Origin: an uncultured Prevotella sp. | GTDB lineage: Bacteria > Bacteroidota > Bacteroidia > Bacteroidales > Bacteroidaceae | Direction of reading: 5' to 3' | NCBI GenBank assembly: GCA_934183135.1 | Contig: CAKPRX010000046.1 | Location: forward strand, 1-18,001 | Length of the DNA stretch: 18,001 bases | Shown here: in pieces, positions 1-8,244 of the stretch | How positions within the stretch are numbered: the first letter of the stretch is position 1 | How the letters are laid out: every line of letters starts with the position of its first letter | Program-made: the position numbers and the translations under genes | Notes under the pieces: generated by a model | What the model saw: the letters and a program-made list of their open reading frames with translations, nothing else | The model's database searches: none | What the model was told of the DNA's origin: nothing

Positions 1-56
1 ACAACAACGAGCCCTCTGTCTCTATCGGCATAGCTTACCAGGGCTTCTTCCTCTAA
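1..56 (+). CDS. C-terminal end of a probable outer-membrane protein (partial)
   Basis: Only the last 17 codons are present, in frame from base 3 and ending at TAA 54-56. The peptide alternates polar and hydrophobic residues (SVSIGIAYQGFFL) and ends in aromatic and aliphatic residues, as the last strand of an outer-membrane beta-barrel does. It sits 48 bases upstream of the imelysin gene on the same strand, so the two are probably co-transcribed. A TonB-dependent receptor or another porin-like partner of the downstream lipoproteins would fit, but the family cannot be named from so short a tail. Confidence 0.5.
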   Translation, partial: NNEPSVSIGIAYQGFFL

Positions 57-104
57 CAGACACCAAGTTTCAGTATAACCCATAAATTAGTTATTTTATT
101 AAAA

Positions 105-1415
105 ATGAAAAAGATTGTAAACTACGCCTTCGCCGTGGCCACCGCCATGGCACTGACAGTGTCCTTCGCCTCTTGCTCGGACGACAACGGGGGCAACGGA
201 CAGGAACAGGAGAACGAGAAGACCGCCCTGCTTGAGGGGGTAACTCAGCAGTACATCAACAAGGTGGTATTCCCCACCTATACTAACCTGGCCAACTCTA
301 CCGAGGAGCTCTTCGGACTGGTACAGAGCCTGCAGGCATCGGTGGCCAACGGCAGCGTGACCGAGACACAGATACAGACCACCTGCGACAAGTTCCTGGA
401 GGCTCGCGCCTGGTGGGAGAAGTCTGAGGCCTGGCTCTATGGCCCTGCTGAGGTATTCGGAATAGACCCCCATATAGACACATGGCCTCTGAGCCGTGCC
501 GACTTAGGCACCTTCTTCGCCACACAGTACGCCAGCATCTTTGAGAGCGACAAGACCGTCGACCAGCAGATTGCCGCCGTCAGCGCACTCAACGATGAGA
601 CTTCCTCATTAGGTTTCCACGGACTGGAGTTCATCCTCTTCCGCAACGGTGCCCCTCGCACTGTAGCCGACCTGCTGGGCAAGGAGACCGATGCCGACTT
701 TGCAGCCAAGAACCCCAACGTGAGCGGTGCCCAGGAACTCAAGTTCGCCATCGCCGTAGCCGGCGACCTGTACGACCACTGCTGCTGGCTCGAGGCAGCA
801 TGGCTTGGCACCCAGGCTAACCCCACCCACGTGGCCCGCTGCACCAACCGCGGTTTTGAGCTGCTCATTGACGGTGCCTACACAGGCGATGCCATGCTTA
901 ACCTGAACAAGACACAGAGCTACACTTCTTGGCGTGGCGTTATCAGCACCATCCTGGACGGTGGCTGTATGAATATCTGCGACGAGGTGGCCAACACGAA
1001 GATGGGCCAGGTGTACCGTTGTGCCATTGGCCGTCCGGAACAGGGCGAAGATGGCCCCGACTCGCCCGACTACATCGAGTCGCCTTACAGCAAGAAGTCG
1101 TTCGAGGATTTCTATGACAACATCATCAGTATCAAGAACGCCCTCTATGGCAATCTCGAGCAGAGCAACTACGACAGCAAGTCTGTAATGGCTTATCTGT
1201 ACAAGTATAACCCCACCGTAGCTGCCGACGTGCAGGCCAAGTTGGACGCTTCGCTCAGCGCACTTACTACCTGCAAGCAGGGAAGTGTCAAGTTTGTTGA
1301 CTTTGCCAACAACCACGACAAGGCAACCGAGCTGAAAATCAAGGCAGCCATGGATGCCACCAACGAGCTGAACGATGCCATCAACGAGGCTAAGGAGTGG
1401 ATCCAGAAGAACTAA
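105..1415 (+). CDS. Imelysin-family (peptidase M75-like) surface lipoprotein
   Basis: A 436-residue protein. The signal peptide runs to about residue 23 and ends in a lipobox with the lipidated Cys at C24, followed by Ser-Asp-Asp-Asn. The imelysin hallmark GxHxxE is intact at residues 170-175 (GFHGLE), and a typical IDxWPL segment lies at about 124-129. The family (PF09375; includes IrpA and EfeO-like proteins) is linked to iron or haem uptake; peptidase activity is doubtful for most members. The C-terminal half is largely helical. The CSDDN start resembles the surface-export signal of Bacteroides lipoproteins, so I infer an outward-facing outer-membrane location. It is followed by a DHOR gene, a pairing seen in other bacteria. 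The start is chosen because it begins the signal peptide directly. No clear Shine-Dalgarno sequence is seen, only an A/T-rich leader. Confidence 0.9.
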   Translation: MKKIVNYAFAVATAMALTVSFASCSDDNGGNGQEQENEKTALLEGVTQQYINKVVFPTYTNLANSTEELFGLVQSLQASVANGSVTETQIQTTCDKFLEARAWWEKSEAWLYGPAEVFGIDPHIDTWPLSRADLGTFFATQYASIFESDKTVDQQIAAVSALNDETSSLGFHGLEFILFRNGAPRTVADLLGKETDADFAAKNPNVSGAQELKFAIAVAGDLYDHCCWLEAAWLGTQANPTHVARCTNRGFELLIDGAYTGDAMLNLNKTQSYTSWRGVISTILDGGCMNICDEVANTKMGQVYRCAIGRPEQGEDGPDSPDYIESPYSKKSFEDFYDNIISIKNALYGNLEQSNYDSKSVMAYLYKYNPTVAADVQAKLDASLSALTTCKQGSVKFVDFANNHDKATELKIKAAMDATNELNDAINEAKEWIQKN

Positions 1416-1426
1416 CACCCGGCGCT

Positions 1427-1506
1427 GTCAGCCATAACGGCTCGCACAGGGCCGGCTGACAAGACGGACAGAAGAGTTGTACGTGGCCCTGTGGCCGCGT
1501 ACAACT
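1427..1506 (+). other. Two RNA hairpins between the imelysin and DHOR genes
   Basis: The first hairpin has 7-bp arms (1427-1433 and 1454-1460). The second has 14 paired bases (1475-1488 with 1493-1506, one G-U pair) around a 4-base CTGT loop. There is no T run after it, so it is not a standard intrinsic terminator. A role in transcript stability or processing within the operon is an inference. Confidence 0.6.
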
Positions 1507-1538
1507 TTGCTGATATAACAGACAAAACATCAACAAGA

Positions 1539-3308
1539 ATGAAAATGAAATTACAGACATTGATTGGCAGCAGTCTGATGATAGGCTGTGCCTGTCTGAG
1601 CATGAGTTCGTGCTCGGACGATGACGCCCCCGTTACTACTGGCGACGACTACAAGTACGTAGGCCAGAGTATCGGCAACTTTGACAAGAGCGAGTGGTAC
1701 CCCGGCGGCGAGCTCGGCACCACTGACAACGTGGGGGCCAAGTGCTATGAGGACGAGACTCCTGCCGTGACCCAGCAGGGTCTGAGCAACGAGTTCAAGC
1801 ACGGCGAGATGTTCTTCGAGCGCGACTTCAACGGCAGCACCAAGCCCTTTGCCGGCCTCGGCCCGGCCTCGGTACGCAAGTCGTGTATGGACTGCCATCC
1901 CGGCTACGGCCATGGCAAGTGGCAGAACAAGTACACAGCCACCAACGGCAACGGTTACCTGCTCGTGGTGTACCATCCTACCGACGGTGCCAACAGCAAC
2001 GACGGCCCCTACGACAACCATGTCACCGGCATGCCGCAGACACAGGCAGCATCGCCCTTCCTGCCCCCTATCGAGGAGAGTGGCATACACATAAGCTGGC
2101 CTGAGGTGACCTCTATGCCCAGCGGACTGCCCATGAAGTTCCCCGACGGTACTCCCTACTCGCTGCAGTACCCCGTGGTGACCATAGACGACGATGCCTT
2201 CCACACCAATCCCAAGCCTACCAACCTGGCCTTCCGCTTAGAGTCGACCATAGGTATCATAGGCACCGGCCTGATAGACGCCATAGACGAGCAGGACATC
2301 ATAGACCAGTACAAGGAGGAGGCTGCCTCACTGAAGAAGGCCGGCCTGGACGTAAGCGAGTATCTGAACCCGCAGTTCTGGGACAGCAGCAAGGGCGACA
2401 TGGCCGAGAGCGCGTTCTACTCATTCTCGGTAGCCGGCCGGCTGGCCGATGGCAGCTACCCCACCAAGCGCTCGTTCACCCAGGACGACGGCTCGGTCAA
2501 GGAGGTGCCTGCCATGCTGAAGCGCTACACCTATGCGCTGACACGTGCCACCCTGCAGGATGGCCCCGGTGCCAACGCCATCTGGAACATAACCAACGTG
2601 ACCCGCAGCGACCGCCCCAAACTGTACACCACCACTGCCTGGGCCACCGCCATGTCCGAGGAGCCCAGCGTGATAGCCAAGATACGCGCCGACCGCACCT
2701 CGCCCTACTGGGCTGATACCGACGAGAAGATAGCCGAGAAGGTGAAGTACCTGCTGGACCCCAGCACCAACCAGCTGAACAACAAGTACGGTACCTTTGC
2801 CCCCGAGATGACCGACAACGACTACTATGACTTCATGGTATGGCACCGCGGTCTGGCCATTCCCCGTGCCCGTAACCTGAATGACCCCGAGGTGCAGCTT
2901 GGCAAGAAGGTATTCATGGAGATAGGCTGTGCCCAGTGTCACCGTCCGTCCTGGACCACAGGCAAAGACAACTACTGGACTTCTGACAACATCAAGGGCA
3001 AGGACCTGCCTCGCTACGCCAACCAGAAGATATATCCCTACTCTGACTTTGTACAGCACAAGCTGTATATGGAGAACGATGTACACAACTCCTGGTGTCG
3101 CACCACCCCGCTCTGGGGCCGCGGCCTGTCTACCATCAACACCGGACGCGGCGACCGCCTGCACGACTGTCGCGCACGCAATGAGATAGAGGCTATCATG
3201 TGGCATGGCTACAGCAAGAAGAGCCACGCCTACAGCTCTACGGTCAAGTTCTACAACCTGAGCACCCGTGAGCGCAACGCCGTAGTCAAGTTCTTGCAGT
3301 CTATATAA
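1539..3308 (+). CDS. Di-haem oxidoreductase (DHOR, DUF1111) surface lipoprotein
   Basis: Starting at ATG 1539 gives 589 residues. This start leads straight into a lipoprotein signal (MKMKLQTL...) with the lipidated Cys at C25 followed by SDDD; the longer reading from 1491 would add 16 residues before the signal and run back into an RNA hairpin. Two c-type haem sites are visible: C116-M-D-C119-H120 and C464-A-Q-C467-H468. The arrangement and length fit the DHOR/DUF1111 family (PF06537), distantly related to MauG-type peroxidases; family members are usually found beside imelysins. The SDDD after Cys matches the Bacteroides surface-export signal, so the haem protein is predicted to face outwards from the outer membrane. 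The substrate is unknown; iron or haem redox chemistry is a guess from context. Covalent haem attachment would need the cytochrome c synthetase encoded next. Confidence 0.9.
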   Translation: MKMKLQTLIGSSLMIGCACLSMSSCSDDDAPVTTGDDYKYVGQSIGNFDKSEWYPGGELGTTDNVGAKCYEDETPAVTQQGLSNEFKHGEMFFERDFNGSTKPFAGLGPASVRKSCMDCHPGYGHGKWQNKYTATNGNGYLLVVYHPTDGANSNDGPYDNHVTGMPQTQAASPFLPPIEESGIHISWPEVTSMPSGLPMKFPDGTPYSLQYPVVTIDDDAFHTNPKPTNLAFRLESTIGIIGTGLIDAIDEQDIIDQYKEEAASLKKAGLDVSEYLNPQFWDSSKGDMAESAFYSFSVAGRLADGSYPTKRSFTQDDGSVKEVPAMLKRYTYALTRATLQDGPGANAIWNITNVTRSDRPKLYTTTAWATAMSEEPSVIAKIRADRTSPYWADTDEKIAEKVKYLLDPSTNQLNNKYGTFAPEMTDNDYYDFMVWHRGLAIPRARNLNDPEVQLGKKVFMEIGCAQCHRPSWTTGKDNYWTSDNIKGKDLPRYANQKIYPYSDFVQHKLYMENDVHNSWCRTTPLWGRGLSTINTGRGDRLHDCRARNEIEAIMWHGYSKKSHAYSSTVKFYNLSTRERNAVVKFLQSI

Positions 3309-3320
3309 TCAACCTATCCG

Positions 3321-3374
3321 ACACTGCCATGGACCGGCCTCACCGTAAGGGTAAGGACGGACATGGCAGTGTCT
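3321..3374 (+). other. Stem-loop between DHOR and ccsBA genes
   Basis: Perfect 12-bp arms (3321-3332 and 3363-3374) enclose 30 bases. No T run follows and ccsBA starts 16 bases later, so it is more likely an mRNA-stability or processing element, or a partial transcription barrier, than a full terminator. Confidence 0.65.
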
Positions 3375-3390
3375 ATACATTATTATATAT

Positions 3391-5586
3391 ATGACACGAT
3401 ACCTACTCTACACGCTCTACATAACCGTTACTGTAGTGATGGCCATAGCCACTGTGGCAGCTACCTGCAAGGGGCAGGACTACGCCGCAGCGACCATCTA
3501 CTCCGCCGGCTGGTTCACCATGCTGTGGGCCGCGCTGGCTGTCGTAGCCGTGATATGGATTATCAGACGGCGCATGCGTAGATGGTCGCTGCTGTGTATG
3601 CACGCCTCGCTGCTGCTGATACTGGCCGGGGCACTGCTCACGCATCTGACGGCTCACACGGGTACCATACACCTGCGCCAGGGAATGGCCACCACGGAGT
3701 GGCAGTGTGACGCGGCCAAGGGGGGAAGTACCCCCGCACAACTGCCGTTCAGCCTGACACTGACAGGGTTCAACGTGGTCTATGATGCGGGTACACAGAC
3801 CGAGGCCGACTACCAGTCAACGCTCACCGTAACCGACCATGGCGAGCCCGTGCAGGCTGTCATATCCATGAACCACGTGCTGAGACACAGGGGGTACTGG
3901 TTCTACCAGACAGCGTACGACGAGGACCAGCTGGGCAGTACGCTGACCATCAACGCCGACCCCTACGGCATACCCGTGACCTACGCGGGCTACGTGCTGC
4001 TGGCCCTGGCGCTCGTGTGGATGCTGGCCGACCCGCGCGGAACCTTCCGCCAGCTGCTGCGCAACGACAGGCTGCGCCGCGGACTGCTGGGCGTGGCGCT
4101 GCTGGCCAGCGGACTGAACCAGGCCACGGCGGCACCGTCGCTGCCCAAGGCCACGGCCGAGCGCATGGGCCGCCTGTGTGTGCTATACAATGGCCGTATA
4201 TGTACCCTGCAGACCTATGCGATAGACTTTACCCGTAAGATATACGGCCACGACAGCTACCAGGGACTTACGCCCGAACAGGTGCTGTGCGGATGGATAT
4301 TCTGGGGCGACGACTGGAGCTACGAGAAGTTTATCCGCGTCAAGGACGGGCCACTGAGCGACCGGCTGAAACTGGCTGACAACATGTCGCTCAAGGGTTT
4401 CTTCACCTACGAGAGCAACCGCTACATCCTGGGCCCCTACATCCAGCAGTACTACAATGGCGACCATGCCAAACTGTACAAGCAGGCTGCCGACGTAGAC
4501 GAACGCATACAGCTCATCATGGAGCTGCGCCACGGCAGCTCGCTACGGCTGTTTCCGCAGACCGTAGGGGGCACCACACGCTGGCTGGCCCCCATGGACG
4601 CGCTGCCACAGGGCACCGCGGAAGCCGACAGCCTGTACATACGCAACGTGTTCGGCGTGCTGTACGAGTACGCGCTGGCCGGGCGCTATGCCGACATGGA
4701 CAGGGCGATAGACAAGATGGCCAAGTACCAGGCGCTGCATGCCGGCAGCACGCTGCCCACAGCCACCCAGCGACAGGCTGAGGCCCTGTACAACCGGGTA
4801 GACGTCACCAAGATACTGTTCATGGCATGCCTGGCACTGGGGCTGGTGCTCATGGCGGCCATCGTGGTGAGGATGGTGAGCGGCAGAAAGGCCGGACGCC
4901 TGTTTGGCGTGGCCTATGCCCTGACGATGGTATTCCTGCTACTGCTCACGGCCCGCATAGCCCTGCGATGGCTGATAGGGGGCACCATACCGCTGGCCAA
5001 TGGCTACGAGACCATGCTGGCGCTGGCCTGGGCCATTATGCTGATAGCCATAGTGAGCGCGCGGCGGTGGCACATCATGCTGCCCTTCGGGCTGATACTG
5101 GGCGGGTTCTTCCTGCTGGTGAGCCACATCGGCGAGATAGACCCCAACATCACCCCGACGATGCCGGTACTGCGGTCGCCCCTGCTCAGCCTGCACGTGT
5201 CGGTCATCATGCTGGCCTACGCCCTGCTGTCCATCAGTTTCCTGTGCTCGGTAACGGCCCTCATCGTTCGCCGGCAGGCCCTGCAGTCGCTTATGCTGCT
5301 CAGCCAGCTCATGCTCTACCCCGCCATAGCCACCCTGGCCATAGGCATATTCTTAGGTGCCGTGTGGGCCAACGTGTCGTGGGGCAGCTACTGGAGCTGG
5401 GATCCCAAGGAGGTCTGGGCGCTCATTACGCTGATGGCCTACGCCGTACCCTTGCACCGGGCAACGGTACAGGCCATGGCGCGGCCCACAGTGTACCATA
5501 TATATATGGTGGGAGCCTTCGGGGTACTGATGATGACCTACTTCGGGGTCAACTATCTGATGACGGGCATGCACTCGTACTACTAA
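3391..5586 (+). CDS. ccsBA: Fused ResB/CcsA-type cytochrome c synthetase (System II)
   Basis: A 731-residue multi-pass membrane protein. The N-terminal part is ResB/CcsB-like: membrane segments at about residues 5-25, 35-58 and 68-86, a short periplasmic part, and another segment near 190-212. A soluble region of about 230 residues follows (about 245-475). The C-terminal part is CcsA-like, with several membrane segments and the tryptophan-rich haem-handling motif at 664-676 (W664 G S Y W668 S W670 D P K E V W676). Conserved-type histidines flank it: H602 before and H689 after; H71 lies in the third N-terminal helix. The family exports haem and ligates it to CxxCH motifs outside the cytoplasmic membrane. 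The adjacent DHOR, with two such motifs, is the obvious client. A terminator lies just downstream at 5650-5675. Confidence 0.92.
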   Translation: MTRYLLYTLYITVTVVMAIATVAATCKGQDYAAATIYSAGWFTMLWAALAVVAVIWIIRRRMRRWSLLCMHASLLLILAGALLTHLTAHTGTIHLRQGMATTEWQCDAAKGGSTPAQLPFSLTLTGFNVVYDAGTQTEADYQSTLTVTDHGEPVQAVISMNHVLRHRGYWFYQTAYDEDQLGSTLTINADPYGIPVTYAGYVLLALALVWMLADPRGTFRQLLRNDRLRRGLLGVALLASGLNQATAAPSLPKATAERMGRLCVLYNGRICTLQTYAIDFTRKIYGHDSYQGLTPEQVLCGWIFWGDDWSYEKFIRVKDGPLSDRLKLADNMSLKGFFTYESNRYILGPYIQQYYNGDHAKLYKQAADVDERIQLIMELRHGSSLRLFPQTVGGTTRWLAPMDALPQGTAEADSLYIRNVFGVLYEYALAGRYADMDRAIDKMAKYQALHAGSTLPTATQRQAEALYNRVDVTKILFMACLALGLVLMAAIVVRMVSGRKAGRLFGVAYALTMVFLLLLTARIALRWLIGGTIPLANGYETMLALAWAIMLIAIVSARRWHIMLPFGLILGGFFLLVSHIGEIDPNITPTMPVLRSPLLSLHVSVIMLAYALLSISFLCSVTALIVRRQALQSLMLLSQLMLYPAIATLAIGIFLGAVWANVSWGSYWSWDPKEVWALITLMAYAVPLHRATVQAMARPTVYHIYMVGAFGVLMMTYFGVNYLMTGMHSYY

Positions 5587-5589
5587 CCC

Positions 5590-5632
5590 GGGGCTGACAG
5601 CCGCTGGCCATGGGGCCGCAGCCATCAGCTCC
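5590..5632 (+). other. Imperfect GC-rich hairpin after ccsBA
   Basis: The arms pair from 5590-5609 with 5614-5632, with a few mismatches and one bulge. It lies 3 bases after the stop region and 18 bases before the true terminator. It shares a GGCTGAC segment with the hairpin after the imelysin gene. It may protect the 3' end of the transcript. Confidence 0.5.
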
Positions 5633-5649
5633 TGCAATTTATTTAATCG

Positions 5650-5675
5650 GCGTGCCACAGGTTGGCACGCTTTTT
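5650..5675 (+). terminator. Intrinsic terminator of the imelysin-DHOR-ccsBA unit
   Basis: A perfect 8-bp stem (5650-5657 with 5663-5670) has a 5-base loop and is followed directly by five T residues. It ends the upstream operon 40 bases before htpG. Confidence 0.85.
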
Positions 5676-5715
5676 GTTATAGCATTAGCAGATTATAACT
5701 AAAACTATACTAATT

Positions 5716-7764
5716 ATGCAAAAAGGTAATATAGGTGTAACGACAGAGAACATCTTCCCTGTCATCAAGAAGTTCCTCTACTCGGACCATGAGATATTTC
5801 TGCGCGAGATGGTGTCCAACGCCGTTGACGCCACGCAAAAGCTGAAAACCCTGACCGCGCAGGGCGACTTCAAGGGCGAACCGGGCGACCTGACGGTACA
5901 CGTGACGCTCGGCAAGGACACCCTGACCATCAGCGACAGGGGCATCGGAATGACCGCAGACGAGGTGGACCGCTACATTAACCAGATAGCGTTCTCGGGA
6001 GTCAACGACTTCATGGAGAAGTACAAGGACAAGGCCAACGCCATCATCGGCCACTTCGGACTGGGCTTCTACTCGGCCTTCATGGTAAGCAAGAAGGTGG
6101 AGATAATAACCAAGAGCTACAAGGAAGGGGCCAAGGCCGTGAAGTGGAGCTGCGACGGCAGCCCGTCGTACACCCTGGAGGAGACCGAGAAGGCCGACCG
6201 CGGTACAGACATCATCCTGCACATAGACGACGACTGCAAGGAGTTCCTGGAGAAGGCCCGCATCGAGGCCCTGCTCAACAAGTACTGCAAGTTCCTGGCT
6301 GTTCCCATCGCCTTTGGCAAGAAGACAGAGTGGAAAGACGGCAAGCAGGTGGAAACCGATGAGGACAACATCATCAACGACGTGGAGCCGCTGTGGACCA
6401 AGACCCCCAGCACGCTCAAAGACGAGGACTACAAGAATTTCTACCGCACGCTCTACCCCATGCACGACGAGCCTATGTTCTGGATACACCTCAACGTGGA
6501 CTATCCGTTCCACCTGACGGGCATCCTGTACTTCCCGCGCATCAAGAGCAACATAGAGCTGCAGCGCAACAAGATACAGCTGTACTGCAACCAGGTGTTC
6601 GTGACCGACCAGGTCGAGGGCATCGTCCCCGACTTCCTCACGCTGCTCCACGGTGTCATCGACTCGCCCGACATACCGCTCAACGTGAGCCGTAGCTACC
6701 TGCAGAGCGACGCCAACGTGAAGAAGATTTCCACGTACATCACCAAGAAGGTGGCCGACCGCCTGCAGAGCCTCTTCAAGGAAGACCGCAAAGCCTTTGA
6801 GGAGAAATGGGACAACCTGAAGCTCTTCATCAACTACGGCATGCTCTCGCAGGAAGACTTCTACAACCGCGCCAAGGACTTCGTACTGTTCAAGGACGTG
6901 GACGGCAAGTACTTTACCCAGGAAGAGTACCAGAAGCTCATCAAGGACAACCAGACCGACAAGGATGGCAACCTGGTATATCTCTACGCCAACAACGCCA
7001 CCGAGCAATACGCCTATATCGAGGCTGCTAAGGCCAAGGGGTACAGCGTACTGCTGCTGGACGGCGACCTGGACACGCCGGTAGTGTCGATGCTGGAGCA
7101 GAAAACGGAGAAAACGCGGTTTACCCGTGTAGACGCCGACATCGTGGACCGGCTGATAGTAAAGGACGACGCCAGGAAGAGCGACCTGAGCGAGGAGCAG
7201 AGCGACAAGCTGACCGAGGTGTTCCGCTCGCAGCTGCCCAAGATAGACAAGGCCGAGTTTACGGTAGACGTGCTGCCGCTGGGTGAGACCGGCCAGCCCG
7301 TAACCATCACTCAGAACGAGTACATGCGCCGTATGAAAGACATCAGCAAGTACCAGCAGGGCATGAGTTTCTATGCCCAGATGCCCGACTCGTACGCTTT
7401 CGTGCTCAATACGGACCATCCGCTGGTCAAGAAGGTACTTGAGAGCACCGACAAGGCCACCGACGAGGCTCTGAAGCCTGTGCTGAGCGAGCTGCGGGGC
7501 CAGGAGGCCCGCCTGGCAGCACTGAACCAGAGCCAGAAGGACAAGAAGCCCGAGGAAATAACCCAGGAGGAGAAAGACGACAAGACCAATACGCTGAAGG
7601 CCATAGCCGACGAGCGTGCCAAGAAGACTCAGATACTGAGCGAGTACGCTGCCGGCAACGACATCATCCACCAGCTCATAGACCTGGCACTGCTCCAGAA
7701 CGGTATGCTCAAGGGCCAGCGTCTGAGCGACTTCCTCAAGCGCTCGGTAAGCCTTATCAAGTAA
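5716..7764 (+). CDS. htpG: Molecular chaperone HtpG (Hsp90)
   Basis: A 682-residue protein, slightly longer than the E. coli form (about 624) and typical for Bacteroidales. The N-terminal GHKL ATPase pocket is complete: E31 and N35 in REMVSNAVDA with D38, DRGIGM at 74-79, and GHFGLG at 112-117. Middle-domain and dimerisation regions follow without breaks; a charged linker near residues 595-620 (KDKKPEEITQEEKDD) is an insertion common in this group. It acts in the cytosol as an ATP-driven homodimer that helps client proteins fold, especially under stress. The gene lies alone between two intrinsic terminators, so it should have its own promoter in the 40-base gap before it; I see no convincing TAnnTTTG box there. 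Strong codon bias leaves the opposite strand open for its whole length, which is a shadow. Confidence 0.98.
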   Translation: MQKGNIGVTTENIFPVIKKFLYSDHEIFLREMVSNAVDATQKLKTLTAQGDFKGEPGDLTVHVTLGKDTLTISDRGIGMTADEVDRYINQIAFSGVNDFMEKYKDKANAIIGHFGLGFYSAFMVSKKVEIITKSYKEGAKAVKWSCDGSPSYTLEETEKADRGTDIILHIDDDCKEFLEKARIEALLNKYCKFLAVPIAFGKKTEWKDGKQVETDEDNIINDVEPLWTKTPSTLKDEDYKNFYRTLYPMHDEPMFWIHLNVDYPFHLTGILYFPRIKSNIELQRNKIQLYCNQVFVTDQVEGIVPDFLTLLHGVIDSPDIPLNVSRSYLQSDANVKKISTYITKKVADRLQSLFKEDRKAFEEKWDNLKLFINYGMLSQEDFYNRAKDFVLFKDVDGKYFTQEEYQKLIKDNQTDKDGNLVYLYANNATEQYAYIEAAKAKGYSVLLLDGDLDTPVVSMLEQKTEKTRFTRVDADIVDRLIVKDDARKSDLSEEQSDKLTEVFRSQLPKIDKAEFTVDVLPLGETGQPVTITQNEYMRRMKDISKYQQGMSFYAQMPDSYAFVLNTDHPLVKKVLESTDKATDEALKPVLSELRGQEARLAALNQSQKDKKPEEITQEEKDDKTNTLKAIADERAKKTQILSEYAAGNDIIHQLIDLALLQNGMLKGQRLSDFLKRSVSLIK

Positions 7765-7793
7765 CGACAAGCACATAAATGAATGTAATACAG

Positions 7794-7830
7794 ATGGTGT
7801 TGCTCACTACGGTGGGCAGCACCATTTTTT
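7794..7830 (+). terminator. Intrinsic terminator of htpG with a UACG tetraloop
   Basis: A 14-pair stem (7794-7807 with 7812-7825, two G-U pairs) closes on TACG between C and G. In RNA this is C(UACG)G, a member of the very stable UNCG tetraloop family. A run of six T residues (7825-7830) follows. It lies 30 bases after the htpG stop. Confidence 0.9.
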
Positions 7831-7997
7831 GTTAGTGCCCACCCGCTAACGGCACAGGGACCGCCCTTACGATGCCGGGAGCCGACATCGGGGGCCAGAA
7901 GATATGCTCACAGCCGGAACCGTGGCCGTCATGGGCAATGCCACGGACTCTGTCGCTGTTATAGCCATAGCTGGAAATGGCGAAAAACCTTTACACA

Positions 7998-8049
7998 CGA
8001 CTGTATATTTATGCAAAACGAGGGGCGATAATGTATAAATATACAGTCG
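7998..8049. repeat. Inverted repeat with 15-bp perfect arms
   Basis: Arms at 7998-8012 and 8035-8049 are exact reverse complements around a 22-base spacer. Each arm contains TGTATATTTAT, a motif that returns in the palindrome at 8416-8433. Just before the left arm lies GAAAAACCTTTAC, echoed as GAAAAATCTTTAC at about 8438-8450. No T run follows. It may be part of a repeated intergenic element or a pair of operator sites. Confidence 0.7.
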
Positions 8050-8166
8050 CAATGGCCGTTTTACGGGGCGCAATTTCCACAAAAATTCCACAAACCAGGA
8101 CGATTTTTGGGGCCATCGGGGCCGTCGGGGAGCATCGCGAGGGGCGCAAAAGTAACAATCCTTTAC

Positions 8167-8204
8167 AAAATAGCGGTATTCAGCGCCTTTTTCGCCGCTA
8201 TTTT
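8167..8204. repeat. Inverted repeat with 10-bp arms
   Basis: AAAATAGCGG (8167-8176) pairs with CCGCTATTTT (8195-8204) around an 18-base spacer. The right arm ends in four T residues, so a weak + strand terminator is possible. No gene ends nearby. Confidence 0.55.
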
Positions 8205-8244
8205 CGGCTCCGGCGAGGGTAGTTTTTAGGGGCGCCGTGATGGT

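Noticed and set aside
609..1418. 269-residue minus-strand frame opposite the imelysin gene
   Set aside because: Composition shadow of the imelysin gene; no motif or start signal of its own.
1491..1538. Earlier start for the DHOR protein
   Set aside because: It would place 16 residues before a clear lipoprotein signal and begin inside an RNA hairpin; ATG 1539 is favoured.
5710..7776. 688-residue open frame on the minus strand opposite htpG
   Set aside because: It mirrors htpG exactly and arises from strong codon bias that avoids reverse-strand stops. The translation is low in complexity (Val/Leu-rich) and matches no family I know, while htpG is unmistakable.
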